A stretch of DNA of 64,000 bases from JALZHR01 sp036388475 (lineage in GTDB: Bacteria > Acidobacteriota > Blastocatellia > Pyrinomonadales > Pyrinomonadaceae), in assembly GCA_036388475.1 (NCBI GenBank), contig DASVRT010000024.1, positions 1 to 64,000 of the forward strand, written 5' to 3'. This document shows positions 1 to 7,261 of the stretch, one piece after another. Under the pieces are notes generated by a model that saw only the letters and a program-made list of their open reading frames with translations, made no database searches and was not told the origin of the DNA. A program made the position numbers and the translations under genes. Position 1 is the stretch's first letter. Each line of letters opens with the position of its first letter.

Positions 1-35
1 TTGGTGTAGCCGGTTTTGATAAATTGCCCGGTCAT
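1..35 (-). CDS. Possible 5' end of a gene running off the left edge
   Basis: On the minus strand an ATG at 35-33 opens a frame (MTGQFIKTGYT) that stays open to the window edge. A GAGG purine run lies 5 bases upstream, and a good promoter lies about 200 bases further up (242-270). Only 11 codons are visible, so the product cannot be named. It lies downstream of a minus-strand polysaccharide cluster and may continue it as a separate transcript. Confidence 0.3.
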   Translation of the reverse strand, partial: MTGQFIKTGYT

Positions 36-241
36 TTGAGCCTCAAATCCACCACGTAAAGTGAAAAACGACAACTATCAAATTCATCCCGATCAGAAGC
101 AACTCGGTCTCTAAATACAATTAGAGAGCAGTTTGCTTAAAAATATTTCGTCAGTCTTTTGCCCGACTAACGGGGAGTTTCACCCGGACGAATTGGATTG
201 TTGTCAGTTGTTTTTATTTTAAACTTTTTAACTTGGCACTA
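36..241 (-). promoter_or_regulatory. AT-rich leader with two hairpins
   Basis: This is the gene-free stretch between the left-edge promoter and the candidate start at 35. On the transcribed strand it can form a hairpin at 171-150 (GTTAGTC/GACTGAC, one G-U pair) and another at 127-108 (TCTCTAA/TTAGAGA, perfect 7 bp, 6-base loop). I do not recognise a known riboswitch class in it. It could be an ordinary long 5' UTR. Confidence 0.3.
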
Positions 242-270
242 ATTAAAATCTATTTCCGGTAGTTTGTCAA
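242..270 (-). promoter_or_regulatory. Sigma-70-type promoter pointing left
   Basis: On the minus strand TTGACA (270-265) is followed by exactly 17 bases and TTTAAT (247-242), a perfect -35 and a 5/6 -10. It lies beyond the end of the glycosyltransferase gene, so it would start a new transcript leaving the window. Confidence 0.5.
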
Positions 271-348
271 GATTTTTATTCAGCCGCACAGATTACACCG
301 CTGCCAAATAAAACTATGCGAATCAATCCAAGGAAGATGGGGCGGGCG

Positions 349-1329
349 CTAACCGGATTTTGTTTTATTTTTGGGTATTGTAAAACTTAAAATCGCTTGT
401 TTCAGCAAAGAGGCGAATCTTCGCGGATGCAAAACAACTGTCGGCGCCGACCGCCACGCGGCTTTCAAAGCGCGAAACGCGTCTTTTCGCTGTCCGTTCG
501 CTAAAAATTCATAATAATCAATCAAAAGCCAGCTCGCTTGTCTCGCCGGTAAATCTTTTATCTGCCCTTCTATTATTTCGCGGTAAGACTCGTTTAGTAA
601 ACCTTCATCGACGTGCTGCAATAGTTTAAAATATAAATCACGAATATGGCTGATCTGTGTGGCGCGCGGCGTTCCGATGCTGACGTTATCGCTGTGAACG
701 CGATATTCCGACAACGATTCGGCGATAAACCCGCCTTTATACAACGAAATTAAACGCACCCAGAAATCCCAATCGCTGTAAGTCAAATCGGGGTCGTGGT
801 CGCCGACGCGCGCGACGGCTTCGCGCCGCGCCACAATCGACATTGCCGGTATATAGTTTTCCATTATCATTGTTTTTAGCGGTTCCGGCTCGGATGTAAT
901 GTCCTTACCGAATCTGCCGGGAATTTTTTTCCCCTCCGAATCAATGCAATCTACGTGACAGTAAACAAATCCTAATTCCGGATGCGCTTCCAAAAATGCC
1001 ACTTGTTTTTCAATTTTATCTTTATGCAAAATGTCATCGGAGCCTAAGACCGACCAATATGAGCCGGTCGAAAAACTGGTTGCCAGGTTGATGGTTCGGG
1101 AAATGCCGCGATTTTCGTGGTTCGGGTGCGTGTAAAGTTTGACGCGGTCGGGAAATCTCGTTTCGTAGTCTCTGGCAATCGCTAAACTATCGTCTTTCGA
1201 GCCATCGTCCACAACGATAATTTCGATATTCGGGTAAGTCTGCGCCAAGCCGCTGTCCAGCGTTTCCGGCAAATATCGAGCGTGATTGTAAGAAAGAACG
1301 CAGATGCTCACGAGCGGTTTGCCGGTCAT
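349..1329 (-). CDS. Family 2 glycosyltransferase
   Basis: About 326 residues. This GT-A fold, inverting sugar transferase probably adds a residue to a lipid-linked surface polysaccharide at the cytoplasmic membrane. Visible motifs are the nucleotide-binding start PLVSICVLSYNHARYL, DDGS (about 41-44), the metal-binding-like GSDD (about 95-98) and the acceptor-site-like SDWDFW (about 184-189). The frame is open upstream to a TTG at 1404, but GT2 proteins normally begin a few residues before the PLVSI strand, so the ATG at 1329 is chosen; no clear ribosome site supports either. It is the last gene of the polysaccharide cluster, about 80-150 bases after the ketoisomerase gene. The sugar specificity cannot be read from the sequence. 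Confidence 0.88.
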   Translation of the reverse strand: MTGKPLVSICVLSYNHARYLPETLDSGLAQTYPNIEIIVVDDGSKDDSLAIARDYETRFPDRVKLYTHPNHENRGISRTINLATSFSTGSYWSVLGSDDILHKDKIEKQVAFLEAHPELGFVYCHVDCIDSEGKKIPGRFGKDITSEPEPLKTMIMENYIPAMSIVARREAVARVGDHDPDLTYSDWDFWVRLISLYKGGFIAESLSEYRVHSDNVSIGTPRATQISHIRDLYFKLLQHVDEGLLNESYREIIEGQIKDLPARQASWLLIDYYEFLANGQRKDAFRALKAAWRSAPTVVLHPRRFASLLKQAILSFTIPKNKTKSG

Positions 1330-1483
1330 AAAATTGCTTTGATAACTCCAGCTTATCAATTCCTTTAACGTTTCTATCGTAAAATTCTGCTCGGCGCGAG
1401 TCAAATGCGAGCCGACCGGCAGGCTTCGTCCGGCGCGTTTTTTATTTCCGAATAGACGGCTTTCAAATCCGGAAACGGAGCTT

Positions 1484-1906
1484 TCACCGTTTGTCTTCCC
1501 GCGCCGCTCTTAAGAAATCGGGATAATGACGAAAATAATCTTCCTCGTCGTAGAAATCCGAAGCCAGGACCATACAGACCGAGCCGCCGGAAAAATTGTC
1601 GATGTCGCGCCAAATCATCGGGCAGACGTAAAGCCCCTGATAAGAGCGATTCAGATGAAAACGCTTTTTCTGAAAACCGTCGTCGAGCACGATGTCGAAG
1701 CTGCCCGACATAGCGATGACGAGCTGCTCCAGTTTTTTATGCCCGTGACCGGCGCGCGCGGCTCCGCCCGGCACGTCGTAGAGATAATAAACGCGCTTGA
1801 TTTCAAACGGAATATGCCGGTTGCACTCGATAAAAGTCAGATTCCCGCGCGGGTCGGTGATAACCGGCAAATCAATCAATCGACATTGTTCAATCACGGA
1901 TTTCAT
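1484..1906 (-). CDS. FdtA/WxcM-like sugar 3,4-ketoisomerase (cupin)
   Basis: 140 residues, the usual size of single-domain FdtA/TylM-type cupins, which isomerise dTDP-4-keto-6-deoxyglucose to the 3-keto sugar. Family hallmarks are DPRGNLTFIE near residue 20, RVYYLYDVPGG near 40, the histidine-rich RAGHGHKKLEQ near 51-61, and the late PMIWRDIDNFS and ASDFYDEEDY. Known members act just before a DegT aminotransferase, and one is present in this cluster (7262-8422). Whether the product is the galacto or gluco isomer cannot be told from sequence alone. Confidence 0.85.
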   Translation of the reverse strand: MKSVIEQCRLIDLPVITDPRGNLTFIECNRHIPFEIKRVYYLYDVPGGAARAGHGHKKLEQLVIAMSGSFDIVLDDGFQKKRFHLNRSYQGLYVCPMIWRDIDNFSGGSVCMVLASDFYDEEDYFRHYPDFLRAAREDKR

Positions 1907-1945
1907 AGCTTAATTACCAGATTAGCGAAAGCTGCTCGAAACTCA

Positions 1946-2022
1946 CTTTGCGTTGCTTTGCGTCTTAATCTTCGCGTTCCCCGCGTTAAAAATTTCTTAA
2001 CCGCCAAGAACGCAAAGGCGCT
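1946..2022. repeat. Degenerate intergenic palindrome (GCGTTCTTGG-type words)
   Basis: The gap between the FemAB-like gene and the ketoisomerase gene holds CTTTGCGTTGCTTTGCGTC on one side and AAGAACGCAAAGG on the other, so AACGCAAAG pairs with CTTTGCGTT. It looks like a decayed member of the short-word palindromes found elsewhere in the window. Confidence 0.35.
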
Positions 2023-2039
2023 TTAAAAATAGCTTTCAA

Positions 2040-3017
2040 TCAAAAAACTATTTCATAAGTATCATAGACGGTCGCGCGCCCGCCCCAGCTTTCCTTGTAT
2101 TCGACCAGCCCGACATTTAAATATCGACCTTGTTTTTCGGTCGAGATGCCGAAATCGAAATAACGTTTTTCGGCATAGTGCGCGGTAATCAATTCCTGCA
2201 CGACGGCGTCGAGCGCGCATAATCGTTTGCCTTCCGCGTTCGCCGCCATATATTGCGCGTGCGCGACCGTTTGACTGGTGTAAACGATTGTGCCCGCCAG
2301 CATTTCGTCATTGAGAAACGCGCCGAAAAGTTTGATATTTTGCGGAAAACGTTCTGCCAGCAGCCACATTTCCGCCGCCGTGTGAACCGGAAGGACGTTG
2401 TATTTTGCCGCCAGAAGTTCCGTTTCCAGCCGCATAAACGTTTCAAAGTCGTCGCTTTCGCGCACCTCGATGTTATTTTTACGGCTTTGATTGATTGTCC
2501 ATTTGCGACCTTTGCTGAGCGGCAGACGCTCTTTTAAATTAATTGTCGTCGAGGCTTCACGCTTCACAAGCCGCGCGTTATGGCGAAACAGAGCGTATAA
2601 ATCTTCTTCCGCCGCCTGCGCGTGATAAATGTGCGGAACGGTTTTGTAAACGAGGCGAGACGCGCCGACATCTTTTGCGCATTCAATTAAATTTTCAAAT
2701 ATTTCGAGCATCAGCGGCGTTTTCATTCGCTGGTTGGAAACCACGCCGCCGAACGTCAAGCCGCCGTGTGAAACGAGCGCGTCGTCTTTCAAATTAGCCG
2801 GCATCACGGCGATTAATTTGCCGTCCGCGCCGTGAAACATCAGCGAGCAATCGGCGAAGCGGTCGGCGTGATAATCCATATAATTGCGGTCGAAAAGAAA
2901 CGTGCCGTTTTTCGAGTTTTTGACGAACTCGTTCCACTGCGCGCTTTGCTCGTCCGAATACCGCTCGACTCGAATTGCCGTTTTTTCTACCGATTCGATT
3001 ATCGCCGTTTCTACCAT
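2040..3017 (-). CDS. FemAB/GNAT-like acyl- or aminoacyltransferase
   Basis: 325 residues. The arrangement resembles the FemAB/BioF2-type double-GNAT fold: an N-terminal WNEFVKNSKNGTFLFDRNYMDYH, a middle KWTINQSRKNNIEV, and a C-terminal half with LFGAFLNDEMLAGTIVY and YFDFGISTEKQGRYLNVGL. Relatives transfer acyl or aminoacyl groups to cell-envelope precursors. Its start overlaps the stop of the beta-propeller gene by 7 bases (ATGGTAG), indicating translational coupling within the polysaccharide operon. A role in decorating the glycan is inferred from context; the donor and acceptor are unknown. Confidence 0.7.
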   Translation of the reverse strand: MVETAIIESVEKTAIRVERYSDEQSAQWNEFVKNSKNGTFLFDRNYMDYHADRFADCSLMFHGADGKLIAVMPANLKDDALVSHGGLTFGGVVSNQRMKTPLMLEIFENLIECAKDVGASRLVYKTVPHIYHAQAAEEDLYALFRHNARLVKREASTTINLKERLPLSKGRKWTINQSRKNNIEVRESDDFETFMRLETELLAAKYNVLPVHTAAEMWLLAERFPQNIKLFGAFLNDEMLAGTIVYTSQTVAHAQYMAANAEGKRLCALDAVVQELITAHYAEKRYFDFGISTEKQGRYLNVGLVEYKESWGGRATVYDTYEIVF

Positions 3018-3931
3018 TGTTCCAGAATCGCGTAGCCGAAGCCGGTTTCGCCCAGATTATTGCCGTTATAAAACATATAATAGCGGTCTTTGTATTGAAT
3101 GACGCTGGCGTAAGACATCGACTCGGAATCCCAGCCCGACCCGGAAACGTCGATGCCGACTTCTTCGTCCTTGCGCGTCCAGTTCAGGCAATCGTCCGAT
3201 TCCGCATAGCCGATGCGATACGCTTTTTTCGAATAAGTGCGCGACGAAAAAAACATCCGGTATTTGCCTTCGGCGTGAATTATAAAAGGCTTTCCGAGCG
3301 CGTGCTCGTCCGCGTCTTTAAAATCAATCGCGACAGTGCCTTCGTCGCCCCAATTAATGCCGTCAGGCGATTCCAGATATTTAATATTATAAACGGGCAG
3401 ATATTTATCGCCCGACTGCGTCCAGTCGCTGCCGCCGACATACCACATCTGAAATTTTTCGCCGTCGTGACGGACGTGCGCCGACGTGCGGTTGAGCATT
3501 TCCGCATCGCTGCGGTCGATGACCGGAACTTTCAAACGCCGCTCGAAAGTCTCGCCGCCGTCGCGGCTCACGGCTAAACCCTGAAACTGGTAATAGCGAA
3601 CCTTCATTCCGAGCTGGTAGCCGACGTAATACATCCAGATTTCGTCGCCGACTTTCATCACGGTCGTCGGCAAAAGCCCGTTTTCATCGAACGCGCCGGG
3701 CTGCCCGATGTCCAGAATCGGTTTCGGGGAAACCTTCAAAATCTTTTGCGGGTCGTCCGGCGAAACGTCGACATACGCGGCGCGCCCGACCATATTTTCG
3801 TCGCAAAACGCGAGATAAATCCGCAAACAATCGTCCGAGATAAAATACGGCACGGGCGGAAAAGCGTATTTTTTCGCCCACGGCAGCTTGCCGTCCGGCG
3901 CGTAAATCAAGCCTTGTTTATTCCATTTCAT
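3011..3931 (-). CDS. Five-bladed beta-propeller glycosidase-like protein
   Basis: 306 residues with no signal peptide. Repeated blade-like segments such as IWMYYVGYQLG, FQMWYVGGSDW, YRMFFSSRTYS and YYMFYNGNNLG, each followed by a polar turn, are typical of five-bladed propellers of the GH43/GH130/GH32 type. Family catalytic residues cannot be assigned confidently, so hydrolase or phosphorylase activity is unproven. It overlaps the acyltransferase upstream by 4 bases (ATGA) and the FemAB-like gene downstream by 7, so it is embedded in the polysaccharide operon. It may trim or sense the glycan in the cytoplasm. Confidence 0.65.
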   Translation of the reverse strand: MKWNKQGLIYAPDGKLPWAKKYAFPPVPYFISDDCLRIYLAFCDENMVGRAAYVDVSPDDPQKILKVSPKPILDIGQPGAFDENGLLPTTVMKVGDEIWMYYVGYQLGMKVRYYQFQGLAVSRDGGETFERRLKVPVIDRSDAEMLNRTSAHVRHDGEKFQMWYVGGSDWTQSGDKYLPVYNIKYLESPDGINWGDEGTVAIDFKDADEHALGKPFIIHAEGKYRMFFSSRTYSKKAYRIGYAESDDCLNWTRKDEEVGIDVSGSGWDSESMSYASVIQYKDRYYMFYNGNNLGETGFGYAILEQW

Positions 3932-4674
3932 TGATTCGCGTCGTCTCCCGTCGCCGCCGCTTCAGTTCCGGTTTCTTCCTTGACTTTCATCACCGCAAAG
4001 CTGTCTTTCGTCTCGTCCGGTTTGCCCGGATTTCCCTTGTAGATTTTGCGCGGCTCGGTGTGTTTGTGTACCACCGCGCCCATCGCGATGATGTTGTCCG
4101 GCGCGATTTTGACATCGTTCGCCACCGAGCTGTTGACGCCCATAAACGAATTCGCGCCGACCTCGCAATAGCCGGAAACGACGACGTGCGACGAGATGAA
4201 AACATTGTCCTGAATAACCGTCTGATGCCCGATGTGATTGCCGCTCCACAAAACGACGTTGTCGCCGATTTTGACTTTGTATTGCACGACGTTGTTTTCA
4301 AAAATAAAACAGTTTTCGCCGATTTCCGCGTTGTGCCAGACAAACGCGCTGCTGCTCACATAAGACGCGCAGGTGTAGCCCTTGTCTTTCAAAGCTTTGA
4401 ATATTCTCGCCCGCACGCGGTTCAGTTGCGTGTAAGAAATCGCGGCAAACGCCAGATGTTCTGCGGGGCTGAAATGTTTTTCGATTTCTTCAAAAGCGAC
4501 GACCGGCAAGCCGAAAAATTCGTCGCGGTCTTTGTAAGCCGCTTCGACGGCGAAACCGACGACATCGTGCGGCGAATCGAATTTGAAATACTCGTAAGCG
4601 AGTTCGGCGGTTTCGCCGATGCCGACGATGACTAAATTTCTTCCTGCCTCGTCTCTTTTATACTGTCCCGACAA
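3928..4674 (-). CDS. NeuD/PglD-type left-handed beta-helix acyltransferase
   Basis: 248 residues. The N-terminal half (about 8-95) is a PglD_N-like Rossmann segment starting RNLVIVGIGETAELAYEYF. The second half (about 110-215) is a hexapeptide-repeat beta-helix (IGENCFIFENNVV, VQYKVKIGDNVVLW, VIQDNVFISSHVVVSGYCEVG, VKIAPDNIIAMGAVV). PglD and relatives N-acetylate nucleotide-linked amino sugars with acetyl-CoA. Beside a ketoisomerase and a DegT aminotransferase, this gene is the natural candidate for acylating the new amino group. The glutamate-rich, alanine-rich tail is probably disordered. Confidence 0.82.
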   Translation of the reverse strand: MSGQYKRDEAGRNLVIVGIGETAELAYEYFKFDSPHDVVGFAVEAAYKDRDEFFGLPVVAFEEIEKHFSPAEHLAFAAISYTQLNRVRARIFKALKDKGYTCASYVSSSAFVWHNAEIGENCFIFENNVVQYKVKIGDNVVLWSGNHIGHQTVIQDNVFISSHVVVSGYCEVGANSFMGVNSSVANDVKIAPDNIIAMGAVVHKHTEPRKIYKGNPGKPDETKDSFAVMKVKEETGTEAAATGDDANQ

Positions 4675-4717
4675 AATATCACCTCGATATATTAATGAAT
4701 AATTATGGCTTTTTTGT

Positions 4718-5971
4718 TTAGAGCGCGGACGTGCGCCAGTCGCAAATCGGGTGAATGACGCCCGGAAACTGGCTGAAATTGCTGCCGCGCGTGCGCAGAT
4801 TGTCTTCCACGTCGAAGACTAAAGTTTCTTCCATCCGCAAAAGCGGCACGCGCTGGTTTTGCCCGAACATTATGCTCAGAATGTATTTTTTCGAGTTCAG
4901 AACGTTTCCCGGAAAAACGCCGATCATTCGATAAAAACCTTTTTTCATGTCTTCGCCGTTCATGCAGACCGACCCGATATGCGCGACGTGAATGCCCTGA
5001 TTGTCGGTCAAATCCCACGTCACGTCAATTTTCGCGCCGTCCAGATTATTGTAAAACTCGGTTTCGATAATGACGTTATCGCTCGTTAAAATCGGCTCTT
5101 CGGGCAATTTGTTTTCCGCGTAGACGGCGACGCGCCGGACTTTTATCTTGTCGTTGCCGGGCATCTCCGCGTCCGTCCACGCGCGCTGCGAAGCCATCTC
5201 GACGCCGTTCTGCAAATAATGATTGATAACGGAATTAGCGTCGGCATCGAACGTCAATTCGCCCTTTTGCATATAAAGCGCGCGGTGACAGAGATTTTTG
5301 ACCGCAATCATATTGTGCGAGACGAACAAAACCGTCCTGCCTTCCTTGTCGGAAACCGACTTCATCTTGCCCAGACATTTTTTCTGAAACTCCGCATCGC
5401 CGACCGCTAAGACTTCATCGACAATCAAAACTTCCGGCTCCAAGTTCGCGGCGACGGCAAAGGCGAGACGCGTGTACATTCCGCTGGAATAAAATTTAAC
5501 GGGCGTGTCGATAAATTTTTCGATTTCGGCAAAATCCACGATTTCGTCAAATTTTTTAGCGATTTCAGTTTGCCGCATTCCCAAAATAGCGCCGTTTAAA
5601 AAAATGTTTTCTCTGCCCGTCAATTCGGGATGAAAACCCGTTCCGACTTCTAAAAGACTGCCGATTCTCCCATACAATTCAATTTTTCCCTGCGTCGGCT
5701 CGGTAATGCGCGAAAGGACTTTCAGAAGCGTCGATTTGCCCGCGCCGTTGCGCCCGATGATGCCGACGACTTCGCCCGGCTCGACTTCAAAATTGACGTC
5801 TTTCAGCGCCCACAAAGTTTCGCCCGCGCTCGCTTTGCCGCCGCGCCTGACCCAGTTGAGCGGCGCTTTCGCCGTCTGCACGAGCGATTCTCTGAGGGTG
5901 GAATACGGCGTCTGCGCGCCGCCGAGCGTGTAGCGTTTGCTTAAATTTTCGACTCGGATAATCGGCTTCAT
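4718..5971 (-). CDS. Wzt-like polysaccharide ABC exporter ATPase with C-terminal carbohydrate-binding domain
   Basis: 417 residues. The nucleotide-binding domain (about 1-250) has Walker A GRNGAGKS (about 73-80), the Wzt-type signature SSGMYTRLAFA, Walker B VLIVDEVLAVGD and the H-loop FVSHN. The C-terminal 150 residues form a beta-rich Wzt_C-like domain, which in known systems binds the glycan's terminal modification and gives substrate specificity. The gene follows the permease by only 2 bases. It powers export of undecaprenyl-linked polysaccharide across the inner membrane. Confidence 0.92.
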   Translation of the reverse strand: MKPIIRVENLSKRYTLGGAQTPYSTLRESLVQTAKAPLNWVRRGGKASAGETLWALKDVNFEVEPGEVVGIIGRNGAGKSTLLKVLSRITEPTQGKIELYGRIGSLLEVGTGFHPELTGRENIFLNGAILGMRQTEIAKKFDEIVDFAEIEKFIDTPVKFYSSGMYTRLAFAVAANLEPEVLIVDEVLAVGDAEFQKKCLGKMKSVSDKEGRTVLFVSHNMIAVKNLCHRALYMQKGELTFDADANSVINHYLQNGVEMASQRAWTDAEMPGNDKIKVRRVAVYAENKLPEEPILTSDNVIIETEFYNNLDGAKIDVTWDLTDNQGIHVAHIGSVCMNGEDMKKGFYRMIGVFPGNVLNSKKYILSIMFGQNQRVPLLRMEETLVFDVEDNLRTRGSNFSQFPGVIHPICDWRTSAL

Positions 5972-5973
5972 CT

Positions 5974-6888
5974 TTAAATCACGTCGGCAAAGCTGCGCTC
6001 CATTTTACGAAAAACGTAAGCGGAAAATAACAGTATCGCAAAAGTTATAACGACCGAAACGGCGAGGCTCGCCCAATCGAAAGGCTTTCCGAAACAAGCC
6101 GCGCGAAAGCCTTCGATTAAACCCGAAAGCGGATTGAGCATCATCAGCCAGCGCCATTTTTCCGGTATCACGCTGAGCGGGTAAATAATCGGCGTGGCAA
6201 ACATTCCGAGTTGAATAAAAAACGGCAGCGCGTAGCGAATGTCGCGATATTTGACGTTGAGCGCCGACAGAAACATTCCGACGCCGACGGCGAGCAGCGT
6301 CAATATAACGGTCAAAACCGGCAGCATCAAGAGATTTATCGAAAAGCCCGCGCCGTAATAAATCATCAATAAAATCATCAAGCCAAAGGCGACGACTAAA
6401 TCCAGCAGTCCGGCGGCGACGGCGGCAAACGGAATCACCATGCGCGGAAAATAAACTTTTGTTATTAAATTTGAGCTTCCGACCAGGCTGTTTCCGCTGT
6501 TGCTCACGGCGTTGGAAAAAAACGTCCACGGCAGCAGTCCGGCAAAAGCGAAAAGCGGATACGCAATGCCGTCCGAAGGCATATTTGCCAAACGCCCGAA
6601 CAGCAGTGTGAAAATTATCATCGTGAAAAGCGGCTGGATAATCGCCCACGCGACGCCTAAAAAGGTTTGCTTGTAGCGCACCTTGATGTCGCGCATCGTC
6701 AGGATGTAGAACAAATCGCGGTAATGCCACAAATCGCGCAGATTCAGCGCGACCAGCTTGCGGCTCGGTTCGATGACGACGAGCGGCTTTTCGGGCAGTT
6801 CGTGGCGTCGAGCAATAACTCCTAAAGAATTTCCCGAAACCGGATTGCTATTGTTAACCGGCTCGTTTTCAGTGCTGGTAGAAATCAT
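5974..6888 (-). CDS. Wzm-like polysaccharide ABC-2 permease
   Basis: 304 residues. A roughly 75-residue cytoplasmic N-terminus ending in LTMRDIKVRYKQTFLGVAW, a hallmark of Wzm/TagG permeases, precedes about six hydrophobic helices, for example IIQPLFTMIIFTLLFG, LLPVLTVILTLLAVGVGMFL and VVITFAILLFSAYVF. It forms the membrane channel with the adjacent Wzt-like ATPase and moves the completed glycan to the periplasmic face. A ten-base gap separates it from AT-rich DNA that leads to the small CxxC gene upstream. Confidence 0.92.
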   Translation of the reverse strand: MISTSTENEPVNNSNPVSGNSLGVIARRHELPEKPLVVIEPSRKLVALNLRDLWHYRDLFYILTMRDIKVRYKQTFLGVAWAIIQPLFTMIIFTLLFGRLANMPSDGIAYPLFAFAGLLPWTFFSNAVSNSGNSLVGSSNLITKVYFPRMVIPFAAVAAGLLDLVVAFGLMILLMIYYGAGFSINLLMLPVLTVILTLLAVGVGMFLSALNVKYRDIRYALPFFIQLGMFATPIIYPLSVIPEKWRWLMMLNPLSGLIEGFRAACFGKPFDWASLAVSVVITFAILLFSAYVFRKMERSFADVI

Positions 6889-7058
6889 CGTAAGTTATTA
6901 ACTCATTCGGTGAGTAAAGCTTAAATTACAAAACTTAAGTGTAGTTATTGAATTACTATAAATCAAACGGGGCTTTAAATTTTGTCGGCAACGGCTCTTT
7001 ATCCGTAGCCGGCGGTTTTTATTTTCGGTAATAATAATTGTCGGAATTATATCTGATA

Positions 7059-7190
7059 TTATGCCGGACGATTCATACCGCACGCGAGACATTTCCAGTA
7101 CGACGAAAGAGTTCCGGCGACATATGTCCAGCTCGTCACCCGCAGGCATTTCGAACAATAGGCTGTAGTTGTGTCTCCGCCCTTGACCAT
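7059..7190 (-). CDS. 43-residue double-CxxC (zinc-ribbon-like) protein
   Basis: A short frame starting at ATG 7190-7188 encodes MVKGGDTTTAYCSKC, then a Trp/Tyr-rich middle and a second KCLACG, ending NRPA. Cysteines at 12, 15, 34 and 37 give CxxC-N18-CxxC, the pattern of a small zinc ribbon or rubredoxin-like knuckle. A strong ribosome site, AGGAGA, lies 8 bases before the ATG. It sits between the sugar aminotransferase and the Wzm permease, on the same strand as both. I do not recognise a named family. The four evenly placed cysteines and the strong Shine-Dalgarno argue that it is real. Confidence 0.65.
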   Translation of the reverse strand: MVKGGDTTTAYCSKCLRVTSWTYVAGTLSSYWKCLACGMNRPA

Positions 7191-7261
7191 ACTTCTTATC
7201 TCCTGTCGCCTTTGTCTTCGGTCCGGCAAATTACCGGCATAATTTCACAAGCGAAAGATTC

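Noticed and set aside
1401..1613. Alternative minus-strand frame across the junction of the glycosyltransferase and ketoisomerase genes
   Set aside because: It overlaps the ketoisomerase coding sequence in another frame and has an arginine-rich, non-protein-like composition.
6898..7158. 86-codon minus-strand frame in the gap before the Wzm gene
   Set aside because: It overlaps the double-CxxC gene in another frame, has no ribosome site and low-complexity AT-rich content.
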